Shown here: piece after piece, positions 8,812-16,976 of the stretch
Layout of the letters: the number at the start of each line of letters is the position of its first letter
Position numbering within the stretch: the stretch's first letter is position 1
Source of the DNA: JANPJV01 sp031425695
GTDB lineage: Bacteria > Pseudomonadota > Gammaproteobacteria > Xanthomonadales > SZUA-5
Assembly (NCBI GenBank): GCA_031425695.1
Contig: JANPJV010000117.1
Span: 1 to 24,898, forward strand
Direction of reading: 5' to 3'
DNA: 24,898 bases
Position numbers and translations under genes: made by a program
The notes under the pieces: generated by a model
What the model was told of the DNA's origin: nothing
The model's input: the letters and a program-made list of their open reading frames with translations, nothing else
Database searches by the model: none

Positions 8812-10779
8812 CTACTTCGGAACCAAATTCCGCAGCGTGGTTACCAGGTTTCCGAGCGAGAACGGCTTCTGCACGAATCCCACCGGACCCTCAGCTTCAA
8901 AGAACCTTGCTGTCTGGCGGTCAGAATAGCCGCTCATCAACAGAATCGGCAGATCTGGAAATTTCTGCCGAATGGCCCGAAGCGCGGTCAGCCCGTCCAT
9001 CTTGGGCATGGTCAGATCCAACAGGATGACACGGTAATCGCTGCCCTCGGCAGTCGCCATCTCCACGCCCTGCAGGCCGTTCTGTGCCGTATCGACCTCG
9101 AAGCCGAGGTGTTTCAAGACAGCGCTACCGGCCAGGCGAATGGAGGGCTCATCATCGACCAGCAACGCCCGGCCGTACCCGCGCCACGCCAGATCGGGCC
9201 CAACGGGCGGGGTTGGAAGAACGGACATTTCCACGGGCGGAAAGAGCACCTGGAACGTGGTTCCCGTGCCCGGTTTGCTGATCACATTCAGCGCTCCGCC
9301 GTGCGTGCGGATGATGCCGCTGACAGCTGCAAGCCCAAGTCCGCGCCCAGTGAACTTGGTGGTGAAAAATGGATCGAAAATGCGTTCGAGCACCTCGGGC
9401 GTCATGCCGTGGCCAGTATCGCTGACCTGCAGCAGCAGATACTCGCCTTCAGCCAAGCCCGCGCCTACACGGCAAACGGAAAGAAAGTCGCGGCTCGCCT
9501 GAAACAGGCGGGTGCAGAGGATGAGCTGGCCAGTACCGCCAGCGAGCGCTTCGGAACCATTCATTACCAGGTTCATGAGCACTTGCTGGAGTTGGCTGCG
9601 GTCCGCCCGGAGCGGCGGCAGCTTGTTGGCCAGGTCGAAGATCAGGGTGGTGTTCTTGTCAATGGCGACTTGCAGGAGTTGCGCGGTGTCGCGCGTGAAC
9701 TCGCTGAGCTCCAGATCTTCGAGGCGCACCACGCTCTTGCCCGCGTACGACAACATTTGCCGGCACAGCAAGGCCGCACGTTCGCTGGCCTCTTCGATGG
9801 CATTCAGGCAGGGCAGAATCGGCGAATCGGACGCAACCATCGTGCGCCCAAGCGAAGCATTGCAGATGACCGCGACCAGCAGGTTATTGAAGTCGTGGGC
9901 AATCCCGCTGGCCAGGATGCCCAGGCTTTCGAGTCGCTGCGCCTCCTGCATTTTAACTTCGAGCTGACGGCGTTCCTTCGCGGCTGCGAGTCGAGCCGTG
10001 TTGTCCCGAAAGATGATCACGCAACCGGTGACCGAACCTTGATCGTCACGGATCGGCGCGAGGCTATCGTCCACCGGCACCAGCCGGCCGTCTCGGGTAC
10101 GCAGGCACCGGTTCTCGCCCAGCGTGATGGTGACACCTTCCGCCATGGTGCGCTCGAACAGCTCGATGGTTTCCAGGTGCCCTTCGCTGGTCAGGATATG
10201 GAAGACTTCTTGAAGTTGGCGGCCCAACGCTTCGCCGCGCGTCCAGCCACTGATGGCCTCGGCGATGGCGTTGATGAAGGAGACGCGCCCGTCGGTGTCG
10301 GTGGCGATAACGCCGTCGCCAATGCTGCCGAGGGTGGTCGCCAACCAGCGTTCCATTGTACGCAGCCGTTCCTCGGCCCGATGGCGGTATTGGGCCATTT
10401 CGATGGTGGCGCGCAGTTCGCGCTCGTCGAAGGGCTTCAGCACATAGCCAAAAGGCTCGGCCAGCCCGGCGCGCTGGAGGGTGGCCTCGTCCGCATGGGC
10501 GGTCAGGAAAATCACCGGAACCTTGACCGTCTGGCGAATTACCTCTGCTGTTTCGATGCCATCCATGGCGCCGCGGATGTGAATGTCCATCAACACCAGG
10601 TCTATTTTGTTGAGACCAGCGTAGCGCAGGGCGTCTGCTCCATTGTTCACTACCGCAGAGACCGCGTAGCCGAGTCTGACAAGTCTTTCCTCGAGGTCGA
10701 GTGCAACGACGCTTTCGTCTTCGACGATCAGCACGCGCAAGGCACCAGTAGAGGTCTTCGGGACTGCGACCGTGATCAT
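8812..10779 (-). CDS. Hybrid histidine kinase, REC-PAS-HisKA-HATPase-REC
   Basis: A 655-residue soluble hybrid kinase with receivers at both ends. REC1 ~14-130 has E20/D21, phospho-acceptor D65 and the LKPF lysine. PAS ~140-260 is followed by HisKA with SGIAHDFNNLL (H295), HATPase with NLVMNGSEAL, DTGHGM and GRGLGLAAV, and REC2 ~530-650 with D588 and the QKPF lysine. The kinase belongs to the HDFNN subgroup, as does the kinase at 1-2739. An N-terminal receiver means it can be phosphorylated by another kinase and then control its own kinase core, which suits a relay. It starts 15 nt after the stop of the ethylene-receptor-like kinase. The start ATG 10779 has only a weak ribosome binding site, so coupling to the upstream gene is likely. 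Confidence 0.93.
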   Translation of the reverse strand: MITVAVPKTSTGALRVLIVEDESVVALDLEERLVRLGYAVSAVVNNGADALRYAGLNKIDLVLMDIHIRGAMDGIETAEVIRQTVKVPVIFLTAHADEATLQRAGLAEPFGYVLKPFDERELRATIEMAQYRHRAEERLRTMERWLATTLGSIGDGVIATDTDGRVSFINAIAEAISGWTRGEALGRQLQEVFHILTSEGHLETIELFERTMAEGVTITLGENRCLRTRDGRLVPVDDSLAPIRDDQGSVTGCVIIFRDNTARLAAAKERRQLEVKMQEAQRLESLGILASGIAHDFNNLLVAVICNASLGRTMVASDSPILPCLNAIEEASERAALLCRQMLSYAGKSVVRLEDLELSEFTRDTAQLLQVAIDKNTTLIFDLANKLPPLRADRSQLQQVLMNLVMNGSEALAGGTGQLILCTRLFQASRDFLSVCRVGAGLAEGEYLLLQVSDTGHGMTPEVLERIFDPFFTTKFTGRGLGLAAVSGIIRTHGGALNVISKPGTGTTFQVLFPPVEMSVLPTPPVGPDLAWRGYGRALLVDDEPSIRLAGSAVLKHLGFEVDTAQNGLQGVEMATAEGSDYRVILLDLTMPKMDGLTALRAIRQKFPDLPILLMSGYSDRQTARFFEAEGPVGFVQKPFSLGNLVTTLRNLVPK

Positions 10780-10794
10780 GAGGGGAGCTCGTCA

Positions 10795-13743
10795 CTACTG
10801 TGCAATGGGGAAGGTCAGCTGCAGTCTACTCCCGGCGGGGGAAGTCACTATCGACAATTCAGCACGGAGTTGTAGGGAAAGGGCGCCGATGAGTCGCAGC
10901 CCGAGCGACCGGGCTTTCTCCACGGCAAATCCCGTCGGCAGACCCACCCCGTCGTCCTCCACCGCCAAGGTCAGCTCTCGCTCCGTGGCGTGAAAAAGGC
11001 GTACGCTGATGACTCCGCCAGCGCGGCCCACAAAGGCGTGCTTGTAGGCGTTGCTGATCAGCTCCGCAGTGATCAGGCCGAGGGGGATCGCGGTGTCGAG
11101 GTTCACCTCGACTGGCTCGGTTTCGACGACCAGGCGGACCTGCTCCGGCGCTTGCGCCAGGCCACGGGAGATCAAGGCGGTGATCTCGCGAAGATGGTCG
11201 GCAAAGTCGATCGTTGCCAGATTGCCGGAGCGATAGAGCCGATCGTGGACGAGGCCCATCGCGTGGATGCGCGCTTGGCATTCCTTGAACATCTCCGCAT
11301 CGCGCGGGTCGTGCAGATAGCCGGACTGAAGCTGCAGCAGGCTGGTGATGACCTGCATATTATTTTTCACGCGGTGGTGGATTTCGCGGAGCAGCACCTC
11401 CTTTTCCGCCAGCGAGGCCTGGATGCGTTGGGCGGCCGCGCGGCGGTCCGAGATGTCCTCAATCTGCGAGACGAAATGGACAGGGCTGCCATCGGACGCG
11501 TGCACCAAGGTCACGGCGAGGAGAATCCACACGACATGGCCGGCCTTGTGGAAATAGCGCTTTTCCATTTGATAGTGGTCGATCTGTCCAGCCAGCAGCG
11601 CATGCACGTGGGCGAGATCGGCATCGAGATCATCCGGATGGGTGATGTCCTGGAACGTGCAGGCCAGCAGTTCCTCTGGGCGGCGGCCGACGATCTCGCA
11701 AAGCGCACCGTTTACGCGCATCCAGCGGCCTTCGAGGCTGACCAGCGCCATGCCAATGGCTGAGTTTTCAAACGCTCCGCGGAAACGCTCCTCACTCGCG
11801 CGCAACTGCGCCTCCGCCAATTTGCGGGCGGTGATGACCTGGGTATAAAAGACTAGCCCGCCGATTTGACCGCCGGGCTGGCGCCACGGGCGGGCCTCCC
11901 ATTGCAGCCATTCCAGGCCGCCATCAGCGCGCGGAAACGGATCCTCGTCACACTGCTCTACCGCACCCGCAAGCACGCGCTGGTGAATGTCTTTCCAGCG
12001 TTGCGGGATGTCGGGAAAAATCTCGTAGTGCGAGTGGCCGATGATCTCGCGCCCTTCCAGGTGGTAATCCTTCAACCAGCGGTCGCTGGCATTCACGTAG
12101 CGCAAATCCATGTCGAGCATGGCGATGGCGGCGGGCGTGTGCTTGATGAACTGATTGAGCAGCTCCTCACTGGCGGCCAGTTTTGCGGTGGAGGTTTCAA
12201 GGTCCGTGATGTCGCGGTTGACGCCGACCACCCGCAGGGCCGCGCCGGCAGCATCGGCCACCACCAGCTCGGAGGCGTAGATGGTGCGGATCGCGCCGTC
12301 ATTGGCGCGGCGGATGCGGAATTGCCGCTCGCTGCGTCCGCCGCTTCGCACCGTTTCTTGAAGGATCTCGGCTTGCTGGTCAAAGTCCTCCGGGTGGACA
12401 GTGCTCTTCCAAAGGTCGTAGCTCATTGCCCTCGGAGTCAGCCCATAGAGGGCAAACATCTGCTCATCCCAGATAATCTCGTTGCTGCGGACATCCCAGT
12501 CCCAGACGCCGGTCCCGGTCACCTCGGTGGCGAGCTGAAGCCGCCGTGTGGTGTCCACCAGGGTCGCCTCGGCCTTCTTGCGGGCGGTGATGTTGTCGAA
12601 GACAACCACGAAATGTCCCTTCTCGTGGCTGTAGACGGAGACTGAAAACCAAGTGTCCAAGGGCTTTGCAAAGGTTTCGAATTGCTCGGGTTGGCCGCTG
12701 GCCGACACCCGGCTATAGATGACGAGTTGTTCCGGGTTGGCCTCGTGAATGCCGGGCACGACCTCGCTCACTTTCCTCCCGACCACGCCATGCAGCCCGG
12801 TCTGGGGTTCGTAAGCGCGGTTGACGTCCAGGAAGGTGTAGTCCACGGCCTGCCCTGCAGCGTCGTACTCCAGCCGGCAGTAAGCGTAACCTTCCAGCAT
12901 GTGCTGGAAGAGCGAGTGATAGCGCGACTCGCTTTCGCGCAATGCGAGTTCGGGCACCTTGCGCTCGGAGATGTCCTGCAACGCGCCCTGGACGCGGCAG
13001 ATGACGTCCCCTTCGTTCCGTTGCGCTTCGCCGATGGCCCGCATCCACGGGCGGCGGCCATCCGCTTTTACCATCTGGATTTCCACGTCGTAGGGGGTGC
13101 CATCGTGTACGCAGCTGGCGAATGCATGCGCCAGCAACTGCTGGGATTCCGGCGTGTAAGCTTGAATCGCCGCCTCGGTCGACAGCACGCACCCGGGTGG
13201 TATTCCGTAGATGGCGCACACTTCGTCCGACCACGTCTCGGCATGGCTCGGGAGCTCCACGGACCATGCGCCGAGGCGTCCGAGCCGACCGGCCATGCGT
13301 AGCAGATGCTCGGTGCGCCGACGCTCGTCGATCTCTTTTTCAAGAGCCGTGTTGGCCTCGCGCAAAGCAGCGACGCTCGGAATGGCGCGGAGCCGCGGGA
13401 TGAGCTTGATCAACAGAATCGAGGTCGCGATCGAAGCCACGGCGGTCACGGCTTTGATTGCGCCAGAAAGTCGGTAAAGCGGCTCCCAGACGGTTACGAC
13501 CTCGAATGCGTGGCTGATGCCGCAGGCCAGGATGAAGATGCCGAAGCAGGCAAACATCCAGTTGAAGGGCAGGTCTTTGCGCTTCTTCGCGATGTAGATC
13601 AGGGTGATCGAAATGGCGAAGTAGGCGAGCGCGATGAGCGAGTCGCAGATGACGTGCAGCCACAGCACTCGCGTTTCCCAAAGGTAGCAATGCCCGTGCG
13701 GCATGAAGCCATCTGCGGAGAAGAATTTCTCGATGAAGTTCAT
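10795..13743 (-). CDS. Membrane sensor histidine kinase with ETR1-like ethylene-binding-type domain, ~5 PAS, HisKA_2/HWE-type kinase
   Basis: First gene of the operon, 982 aa. Residues ~25-110 form three membrane helices matching the ethylene-binding domain of plant ETR1. From recalled ETR1 numbering, with a constant offset of nine, D34, Y41, I44, I71, C74 and H78 correspond to ETR1 D25, Y32, I35, I62, C65 and H69; K97 corresponds to K91 after a 3-residue gap. C74/H78 would be the Cu(I) ligands. Two positions differ: S45 for P36 and T47 for E38. The N-terminus MPHGHCYLW is typical of bacterial members. About five PAS domains follow (~150-270, 275-400, 405-525, 530-650, 655-770). The kinase has REIHHRVKNN (H790, the His before Arg, is the probable acceptor), AELISNAYKHAF and DDGVGLP, i.e. 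the HisKA_2 type. No receiver is attached, so it must pass phosphate to neighbours. ATG 13743 lacks a clear ribosome site but overlaps the TGA of the remnant frame before it. Confidence 0.92.
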   Translation of the reverse strand: MNFIEKFFSADGFMPHGHCYLWETRVLWLHVICDSLIALAYFAISITLIYIAKKRKDLPFNWMFACFGIFILACGISHAFEVVTVWEPLYRLSGAIKAVTAVASIATSILLIKLIPRLRAIPSVAALREANTALEKEIDERRRTEHLLRMAGRLGRLGAWSVELPSHAETWSDEVCAIYGIPPGCVLSTEAAIQAYTPESQQLLAHAFASCVHDGTPYDVEIQMVKADGRRPWMRAIGEAQRNEGDVICRVQGALQDISERKVPELALRESESRYHSLFQHMLEGYAYCRLEYDAAGQAVDYTFLDVNRAYEPQTGLHGVVGRKVSEVVPGIHEANPEQLVIYSRVSASGQPEQFETFAKPLDTWFSVSVYSHEKGHFVVVFDNITARKKAEATLVDTTRRLQLATEVTGTGVWDWDVRSNEIIWDEQMFALYGLTPRAMSYDLWKSTVHPEDFDQQAEILQETVRSGGRSERQFRIRRANDGAIRTIYASELVVADAAGAALRVVGVNRDITDLETSTAKLAASEELLNQFIKHTPAAIAMLDMDLRYVNASDRWLKDYHLEGREIIGHSHYEIFPDIPQRWKDIHQRVLAGAVEQCDEDPFPRADGGLEWLQWEARPWRQPGGQIGGLVFYTQVITARKLAEAQLRASEERFRGAFENSAIGMALVSLEGRWMRVNGALCEIVGRRPEELLACTFQDITHPDDLDADLAHVHALLAGQIDHYQMEKRYFHKAGHVVWILLAVTLVHASDGSPVHFVSQIEDISDRRAAAQRIQASLAEKEVLLREIHHRVKNNMQVITSLLQLQSGYLHDPRDAEMFKECQARIHAMGLVHDRLYRSGNLATIDFADHLREITALISRGLAQAPEQVRLVVETEPVEVNLDTAIPLGLITAELISNAYKHAFVGRAGGVISVRLFHATERELTLAVEDDGVGLPTGFAVEKARSLGLRLIGALSLQLRAELSIVTSPAGSRLQLTFPIAQ

Positions 13744-14134
13744 AGTGGGCCAGTGCGAAGACGGGGCGGTAATGGGCGTAACGGGATGTCAACTTGCTGC
13801 AACGGCTGGAACAGATTCGCCAGGTCCTTCGGATGGACGCCGATGCCGCTATCCGACACCCGCAGGCGTACCGCAGCGTACGCTTGCGCCTCGGGCGACG
13901 GGCGGAAATTGGACAGTAATTTCGTGCTGGGAAGCACCTGGCCTTGGTCAGTCAATCTCGCGTCGTTGCAGGGCGCTATCGGCCCGGTTGCGGGTGCGCC
14001 CCAGAATCGCGAAGGTCACCGGTGCCGAGGTCGAACCCCAGTCCCCGATCTGCCCGATGCGCCGTGCTTCCGTCAGCCGATGTCGTGCGAGCACACTTGC
14101 GTCCTGCGCCCGCTGGCGCGACGGACTCAGTCAT
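13740..14134 (-). pseudogene. Remnant of a PAS histidine kinase (frameshifted, internally deleted)
   Basis: Reading down the minus strand from ATG 14134 (MTESVAPAGAG), one frame change gives HRLTEARRIGQIGDW at about 14100-14035, the usual start of a PAS domain, and a second change gives FDLGTGDLRD. After a gap, the frame 13955-13740 encodes VSDSGIGVHPKDLANLFQPL and QQVD, a clear G1-box region of a HATPase domain. The HisKA domain, N-box and G2 box are missing. The last frame ends in TGA overlapping the ATG of the next kinase (ATGA, 13743-13740). This is best read as a decayed kinase that once stood divergent to the receiver at 14175. Both motifs are short, so the identification rests on their order and strand. 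Confidence 0.6.
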
Positions 14135-14174
14135 CGTTGACCCTCCCTATCCACACCCGGTATGCCACCCGATC

Positions 14175-14594
14175 ATGGCCGACGATCCGCCTGCGGCAAC
14201 ACCGCATATCCTCTACCTCGACGACGACAAGACGTTGGTATTTCTGGTGCGCCGCCTGCTGGAGCGCAGAGGTTACCGCGTCACCGGATTTACCTCGCAG
14301 GCGGAGGCCATCGACGCGTTGCGCGCGTTCCCTGCAGGCTTTGATTTGCTGCTGACGGACTTCAACATGCCCGGCATGTCGGGGCTGGAAGTCGCCAAGG
14401 CGGCCTTGGAGATCAACCCGCTCCTGCCAGTGGCCGTGGCCTCGGGGTACATCAGCGACCAGTTGCACGCAGATGCCATGGCCGCCGGTGTGCGCGAGGT
14501 GATATTCAAGGCCAATGCGGTTGAGTCCTTCTGTGAAGCGGTCGACCGGCTGGTTCGTTCAGAAAACTGCGGCCGGCGCGATCAGCCCTCGTGA
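14175..14594 (+). CDS. Single-domain response regulator (receiver)
   Basis: A 139-residue receiver from ATG 14175: acidic D16-D18 in LYLDDDK, phospho-acceptor D62 in LLTDFNMPGMSG, S90 and K112. The usual Lys-Pro after beta-5 is replaced by K112-Ala-Asn (IFKAN), a variant I associate with receivers found at the C-terminus of PAS hybrid kinases. The frame is open further upstream to 13944, but that part overlaps the kinase remnant on the other strand and looks non-coding. No strong ribosome site precedes the ATG. It is divergent from the remnant kinase, only 40 bp from its ATG, so it may be an orphan whose partner has decayed. It could still serve the kinases of the operon. The 14595-14815 gap after it holds no gene I can support. 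Confidence 0.85.
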   Translation: MADDPPAATPHILYLDDDKTLVFLVRRLLERRGYRVTGFTSQAEAIDALRAFPAGFDLLLTDFNMPGMSGLEVAKAALEINPLLPVAVASGYISDQLHADAMAAGVREVIFKANAVESFCEAVDRLVRSENCGRRDQPS

Positions 14595-14815
14595 CTTGGC
14601 TCAGGCCCTGGCCAGCATGGTGAGCAGGGCTCGATTGTCAAAGCTTTGGCGACGAATTATTTGACGCCGGTCAGACTGGTTCGGCGCCATCGCCGTTGGC
14701 GATCAAGCCGCTGGAGCCGACAATTTTCTTACCAAGATTGATCGCGCCCAGCCGCGCTGGCCGGCGGGAAATCCCGTCCGCCAATCGCAGACTGCGATCA
14801 AATGATGCGACAGAG

Positions 14816-14891
14816 TGGTGGCCGGGGACGGAATCGAACCGCCGACACGGGGATTTTCAATCCCCTGCTCTACCAACTGAGCTACCCGGCC
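14816..14891 (-). tRNA. tRNA-Phe (GAA)
   Basis: A 76-nt cloverleaf on the minus strand. Acceptor stem GGCCGGG pairs with CCCGGCC, the D-arm is AGCTCAGTTGGTAGAGC, the anticodon arm is GGGGATTGAAAATCCCC with anticodon GAA at 14858-14856, and the T-arm contains GGTTCGATTCC. CCA is encoded at 14818-14816. The 3' end points toward the signalling cluster. Confidence 0.98.
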
Positions 14892-15014
14892 AAGGGTCTG
14901 CACGCGATCCGGAACCCAAGAGGCAGGCTTCCACCGGGGGCGTGTGAGCCGCGTATTAAGCCTGCGGTGAGGGCGCGCGTCAAGCCTGGAAGGGCGAACG
15001 CCGTGCTCTTGACA

Positions 15015-15719
15015 CTACTTCCCGTAGCTGTCGAGAACGCTGGTGAGTTTTTCGCCGTCGGGCTCGGTCTGCTCGACCTTGACTGGCAGGTAGCCGAAGT
15101 CGGCGGCGTGCCAGCTGATGGTCTTGCGGTCCGAGTTTTCGCGCATGCGTTCAACGCGCGTTGCGTTCTTGCGACCATTGCCGGTTTGGATTTCTTCCTC
15201 GCCGACGACCAGGAACCGCCATTTCTCGAGCTTGCCTTTGGAAGCAACCGGCAGATCGAAAATGGCGCCCTTGGTGGGTCCGCTGGCCAAGTGCTCGGCA
15301 ATGCCGAGAACGGAAGAGTGGCGGTCGTAGACCTGGCCGGACGCGCTGTAATTCCAACTGTCGTCGCCATCAGTCTCGGAAATGCTTCCGTCCGTACCAC
15401 GACTGAGCTCGCGCTTGCGATTGCGCCCGACCATTTTCTGCTGGTAGCTGTAGCCCGCGGTCGCAAATCCCGCCTCACCGCGAAGCAAGCGCGAGCGCTC
15501 TTCAATGGTCACGCCGAGGAAGCCAGCGAGGCCTTTTTCGCCTTCGGTGCGGCTGACGAACGCCCACTCGGTGTCGCTCACCTGGCTGAGGCGCATCTGC
15601 ATGTGGCCGAGGGCATCGCCATTGCGGCTCACAGTGAAGCTCGCACTGAAGGGCGCGATTTCGCCGGCGACAGCGACGCTGGCGGTAAAAAGCATGGTCA
15701 GGCCGAGCAGGCTCTTCAT
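15015..15719 (-). CDS. DUF3108-type exported protein
   Basis: The 234-residue product has a clear signal peptide (MKSLLGLTMLFTASVAVAGE, cleavage likely after AVA near residue 18). The mature part fits periplasmic DUF3108 proteins: an early FSASFTVSRNGDALG, a LSRGTDGSI turn, YDRHSSVLG, and a C-terminal FGYLPVKVEQTEPDG. The fold is expected to be mostly beta and the function is unknown. The frame is open upstream to 16379, but that extension is antisense to the DUF3293 gene and lacks coding character; the signal peptide fixes the start at ATG 15719. The ribosome site is weak. It stands alone, divergent from the DUF3293 gene, with the tRNA gene downstream. Confidence 0.85.
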   Translation of the reverse strand: MKSLLGLTMLFTASVAVAGEIAPFSASFTVSRNGDALGHMQMRLSQVSDTEWAFVSRTEGEKGLAGFLGVTIEERSRLLRGEAGFATAGYSYQQKMVGRNRKRELSRGTDGSISETDGDDSWNYSASGQVYDRHSSVLGIAEHLASGPTKGAIFDLPVASKGKLEKWRFLVVGEEEIQTGNGRKNATRVERMRENSDRKTISWHAADFGYLPVKVEQTEPDGEKLTSVLDSYGK

Positions 15720-16019
15720 CAGGGAACTCAATACGGGTGGACCGGTGGATTCAAGCGCTTCGCGTATGAACTGGCGCTTAGGAAGAACGCCCGCCGGGGA
15801 CTCGAGGTTCCCTGCGTGGCCTTCGGCATCAGTCGCAGGCGCTGCATAGCACCAGCCGAGTTTTGATCGGAGATCCCACGTGTCTGACCGGCCAGCATTG
15901 CTGCAGAAGTTGCGCACGGGCGCTTGAGGCGATGCAGACGCTCGAGCAGTGAACGACGACATGTCTTCACGCGCGTCTCTGCTATAGCCGCAGTTTTGCC
16001 CCTTGGCGCGAGGTCTAAT
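15720..16019. other. Divergent intergenic region, no gene seen
   Basis: These 300 bases separate the DUF3108 gene (-) from the DUF3293 gene (+) and must hold both promoters. I see no convincing -35/-10 pair; TATAGC at 15983-15988 is a possible -10 hexamer for the plus-strand gene without a good -35. No conserved protein motif is visible in any frame. Confidence 0.4.
16010..16013 (+). promoter_or_regulatory. Ribosome binding site that fixes the GTG start of the DUF3293 gene
   Basis: GAGG lies 6 nt upstream of GTG 16020. It supports that start over the longer frame beginning at 15924, whose extra residues are Arg/Ser-rich and not family-like. Confidence 0.6.
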
Positions 16020-16466
16020 GTGGAGAAAAGTGTCCCCCGGAGCCGATCGAAGATCGCGAGTGAGCTGATCCAGGCTTACCACGACGCCATCTATCGCGTC
16101 GCGACCCTCGATGAGGCGTTGCAACTGCGCGTCGATCGGCGTTCGTCCGAGCTGGCGGCGCTGTATGAGATCTATGGCTGTAAAAGCGCCTGCTTCATCA
16201 CGGCGTGCAATCCGCTCAGCCAGTTGCGCAGCACCCAGTTGAATCGCGAGGCCAATGCGCGCCTGCGCGTCGAGCTCGAACGCGTAGCGCGGGCGATCTT
16301 CGACAGTGATGGCAGCGATCCCGACGGCGAAGGCCCGCGTGAGCCCGGCTTTCTCGCGCTTGGCATCGACGAGGCGCAAGCGGCAGGGCTGGGGAACAGC
16401 TATGAGCAGAATGCCGTGCTATGGGCCGGAGCGGATGCAATCCCGCGGTTGATGCTGTTGCGCTGA
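16020..16466 (+). CDS. DUF3293 domain-containing protein
   Basis: A small cytoplasmic protein of 148 residues with no signal peptide. It fits DUF3293: an N-terminal helix (LIQAYHDAIYRV), LRVDRRSSELAALYEIYGC, the hallmark ACFITACNPLSQ, then LNREANARLRVEL, and the C-terminal FLALGIDEAQAAGLGNSYEQNAVLW. The family is common in gammaproteobacteria and has no known biochemical role. GTG 16020 is chosen for its GAGG ribosome site and family length. An out-of-frame ATG two bases earlier leads nowhere. It converges on ohr, with the tandem REP-like array in between. Confidence 0.85.
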   Translation: MEKSVPRSRSKIASELIQAYHDAIYRVATLDEALQLRVDRRSSELAALYEIYGCKSACFITACNPLSQLRSTQLNREANARLRVELERVARAIFDSDGSDPDGEGPREPGFLALGIDEAQAAGLGNSYEQNAVLWAGADAIPRLMLLR

Positions 16467-16560
16467 GGGCAGGATGGTGCCGACACGCAGGTCAGGTTGC
16501 GCCCGCGAAAAGCGGGATCTGTGCGAACAGGGAATCGGGCGCTCCTTGACGTTTTTGGTC

Positions 16561-16961
16561 GGAAAGCCAGTCAAGTAGCGCCCAAACTGCTTTTTGTTTC
16601 TACCAAGCGGGGGCGGGCGCAACATGACCTACGTGGGGCGAAAGCCAGTCAAGTAGCGCCCGAACTGCTTTTCGTTTCTACCAAGCGGTGGGCGGGCGCA
16701 ACATGACCTACGTGGGGCGCAAACCGGTCATGTAGCGCCCGAACTGCCTCTTGTTTCAACCAAGCGGTGGGTGGGCGCAACATGACCTACGTGGGGCGAG
16801 AACCAGTCAAGTAGCGCCCGAACTGCTTTTTGTTTCTACCAAGCGGTGGGGGGGCGCAACATGACCTACGGGGGCGAAAGCCAGTCACGTAGCGCCCGAA
16901 CTGCTTTTTGTTTCTACCAAGCGGTGGGCGGGCGCAACATGACCTACGTGGAGCGAAAGCC
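16561..16961. repeat. Five tandem ~78-79 bp REP-like units
   Basis: Units start at about 16563, 16641, 16720, 16799 and 16877 and end at about 16955, with the first bases of a sixth. Each holds GTCAAGTAGCGCCCG, a ~30-nt spacer (AACTGCTTTTTGTTTCTACC and onward), then CGGGCGCAACATGACCTACG. GCGCCCG and CGGGCGC can form a stem, and the outer GTCA/TGAC can also pair. Copies differ by a few bases and by one-base indels. The flanks GTCAAGTAG and CAACATGAC are the same as in the short-loop REP pair at 24718-24815. The array fills the gap between the convergent 3' ends of the DUF3293 gene and ohr. The rest of 16467-16560 holds no gene. Confidence 0.88.
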
Positions 16962-16976
16962 GTGCAGCTGACGAGA

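Noticed and set aside
8650..10875. 741-codon plus-strand open frame
   Set aside because: It is fully antisense to the REC-PAS-kinase-REC gene, whose catalytic motifs are intact; long antisense frames are common in GC-rich genes and this one has no recognisable domain.
14625..14815. Minus-strand frame with LGAINLGKKIVGSSGLIANG
   Set aside because: It looks protein-like over about 35 residues but matches no family I know and lacks a supported start, so no gene is called.
15720..16379. N-terminal extension of the DUF3108 gene
   Set aside because: It is antisense to the DUF3293 gene, and a clear signal peptide starts at 15719.
16561..16961. CRISPR array
   Set aside because: The whole ~79-bp period is repeated with no unique spacers, and no cas gene is present.
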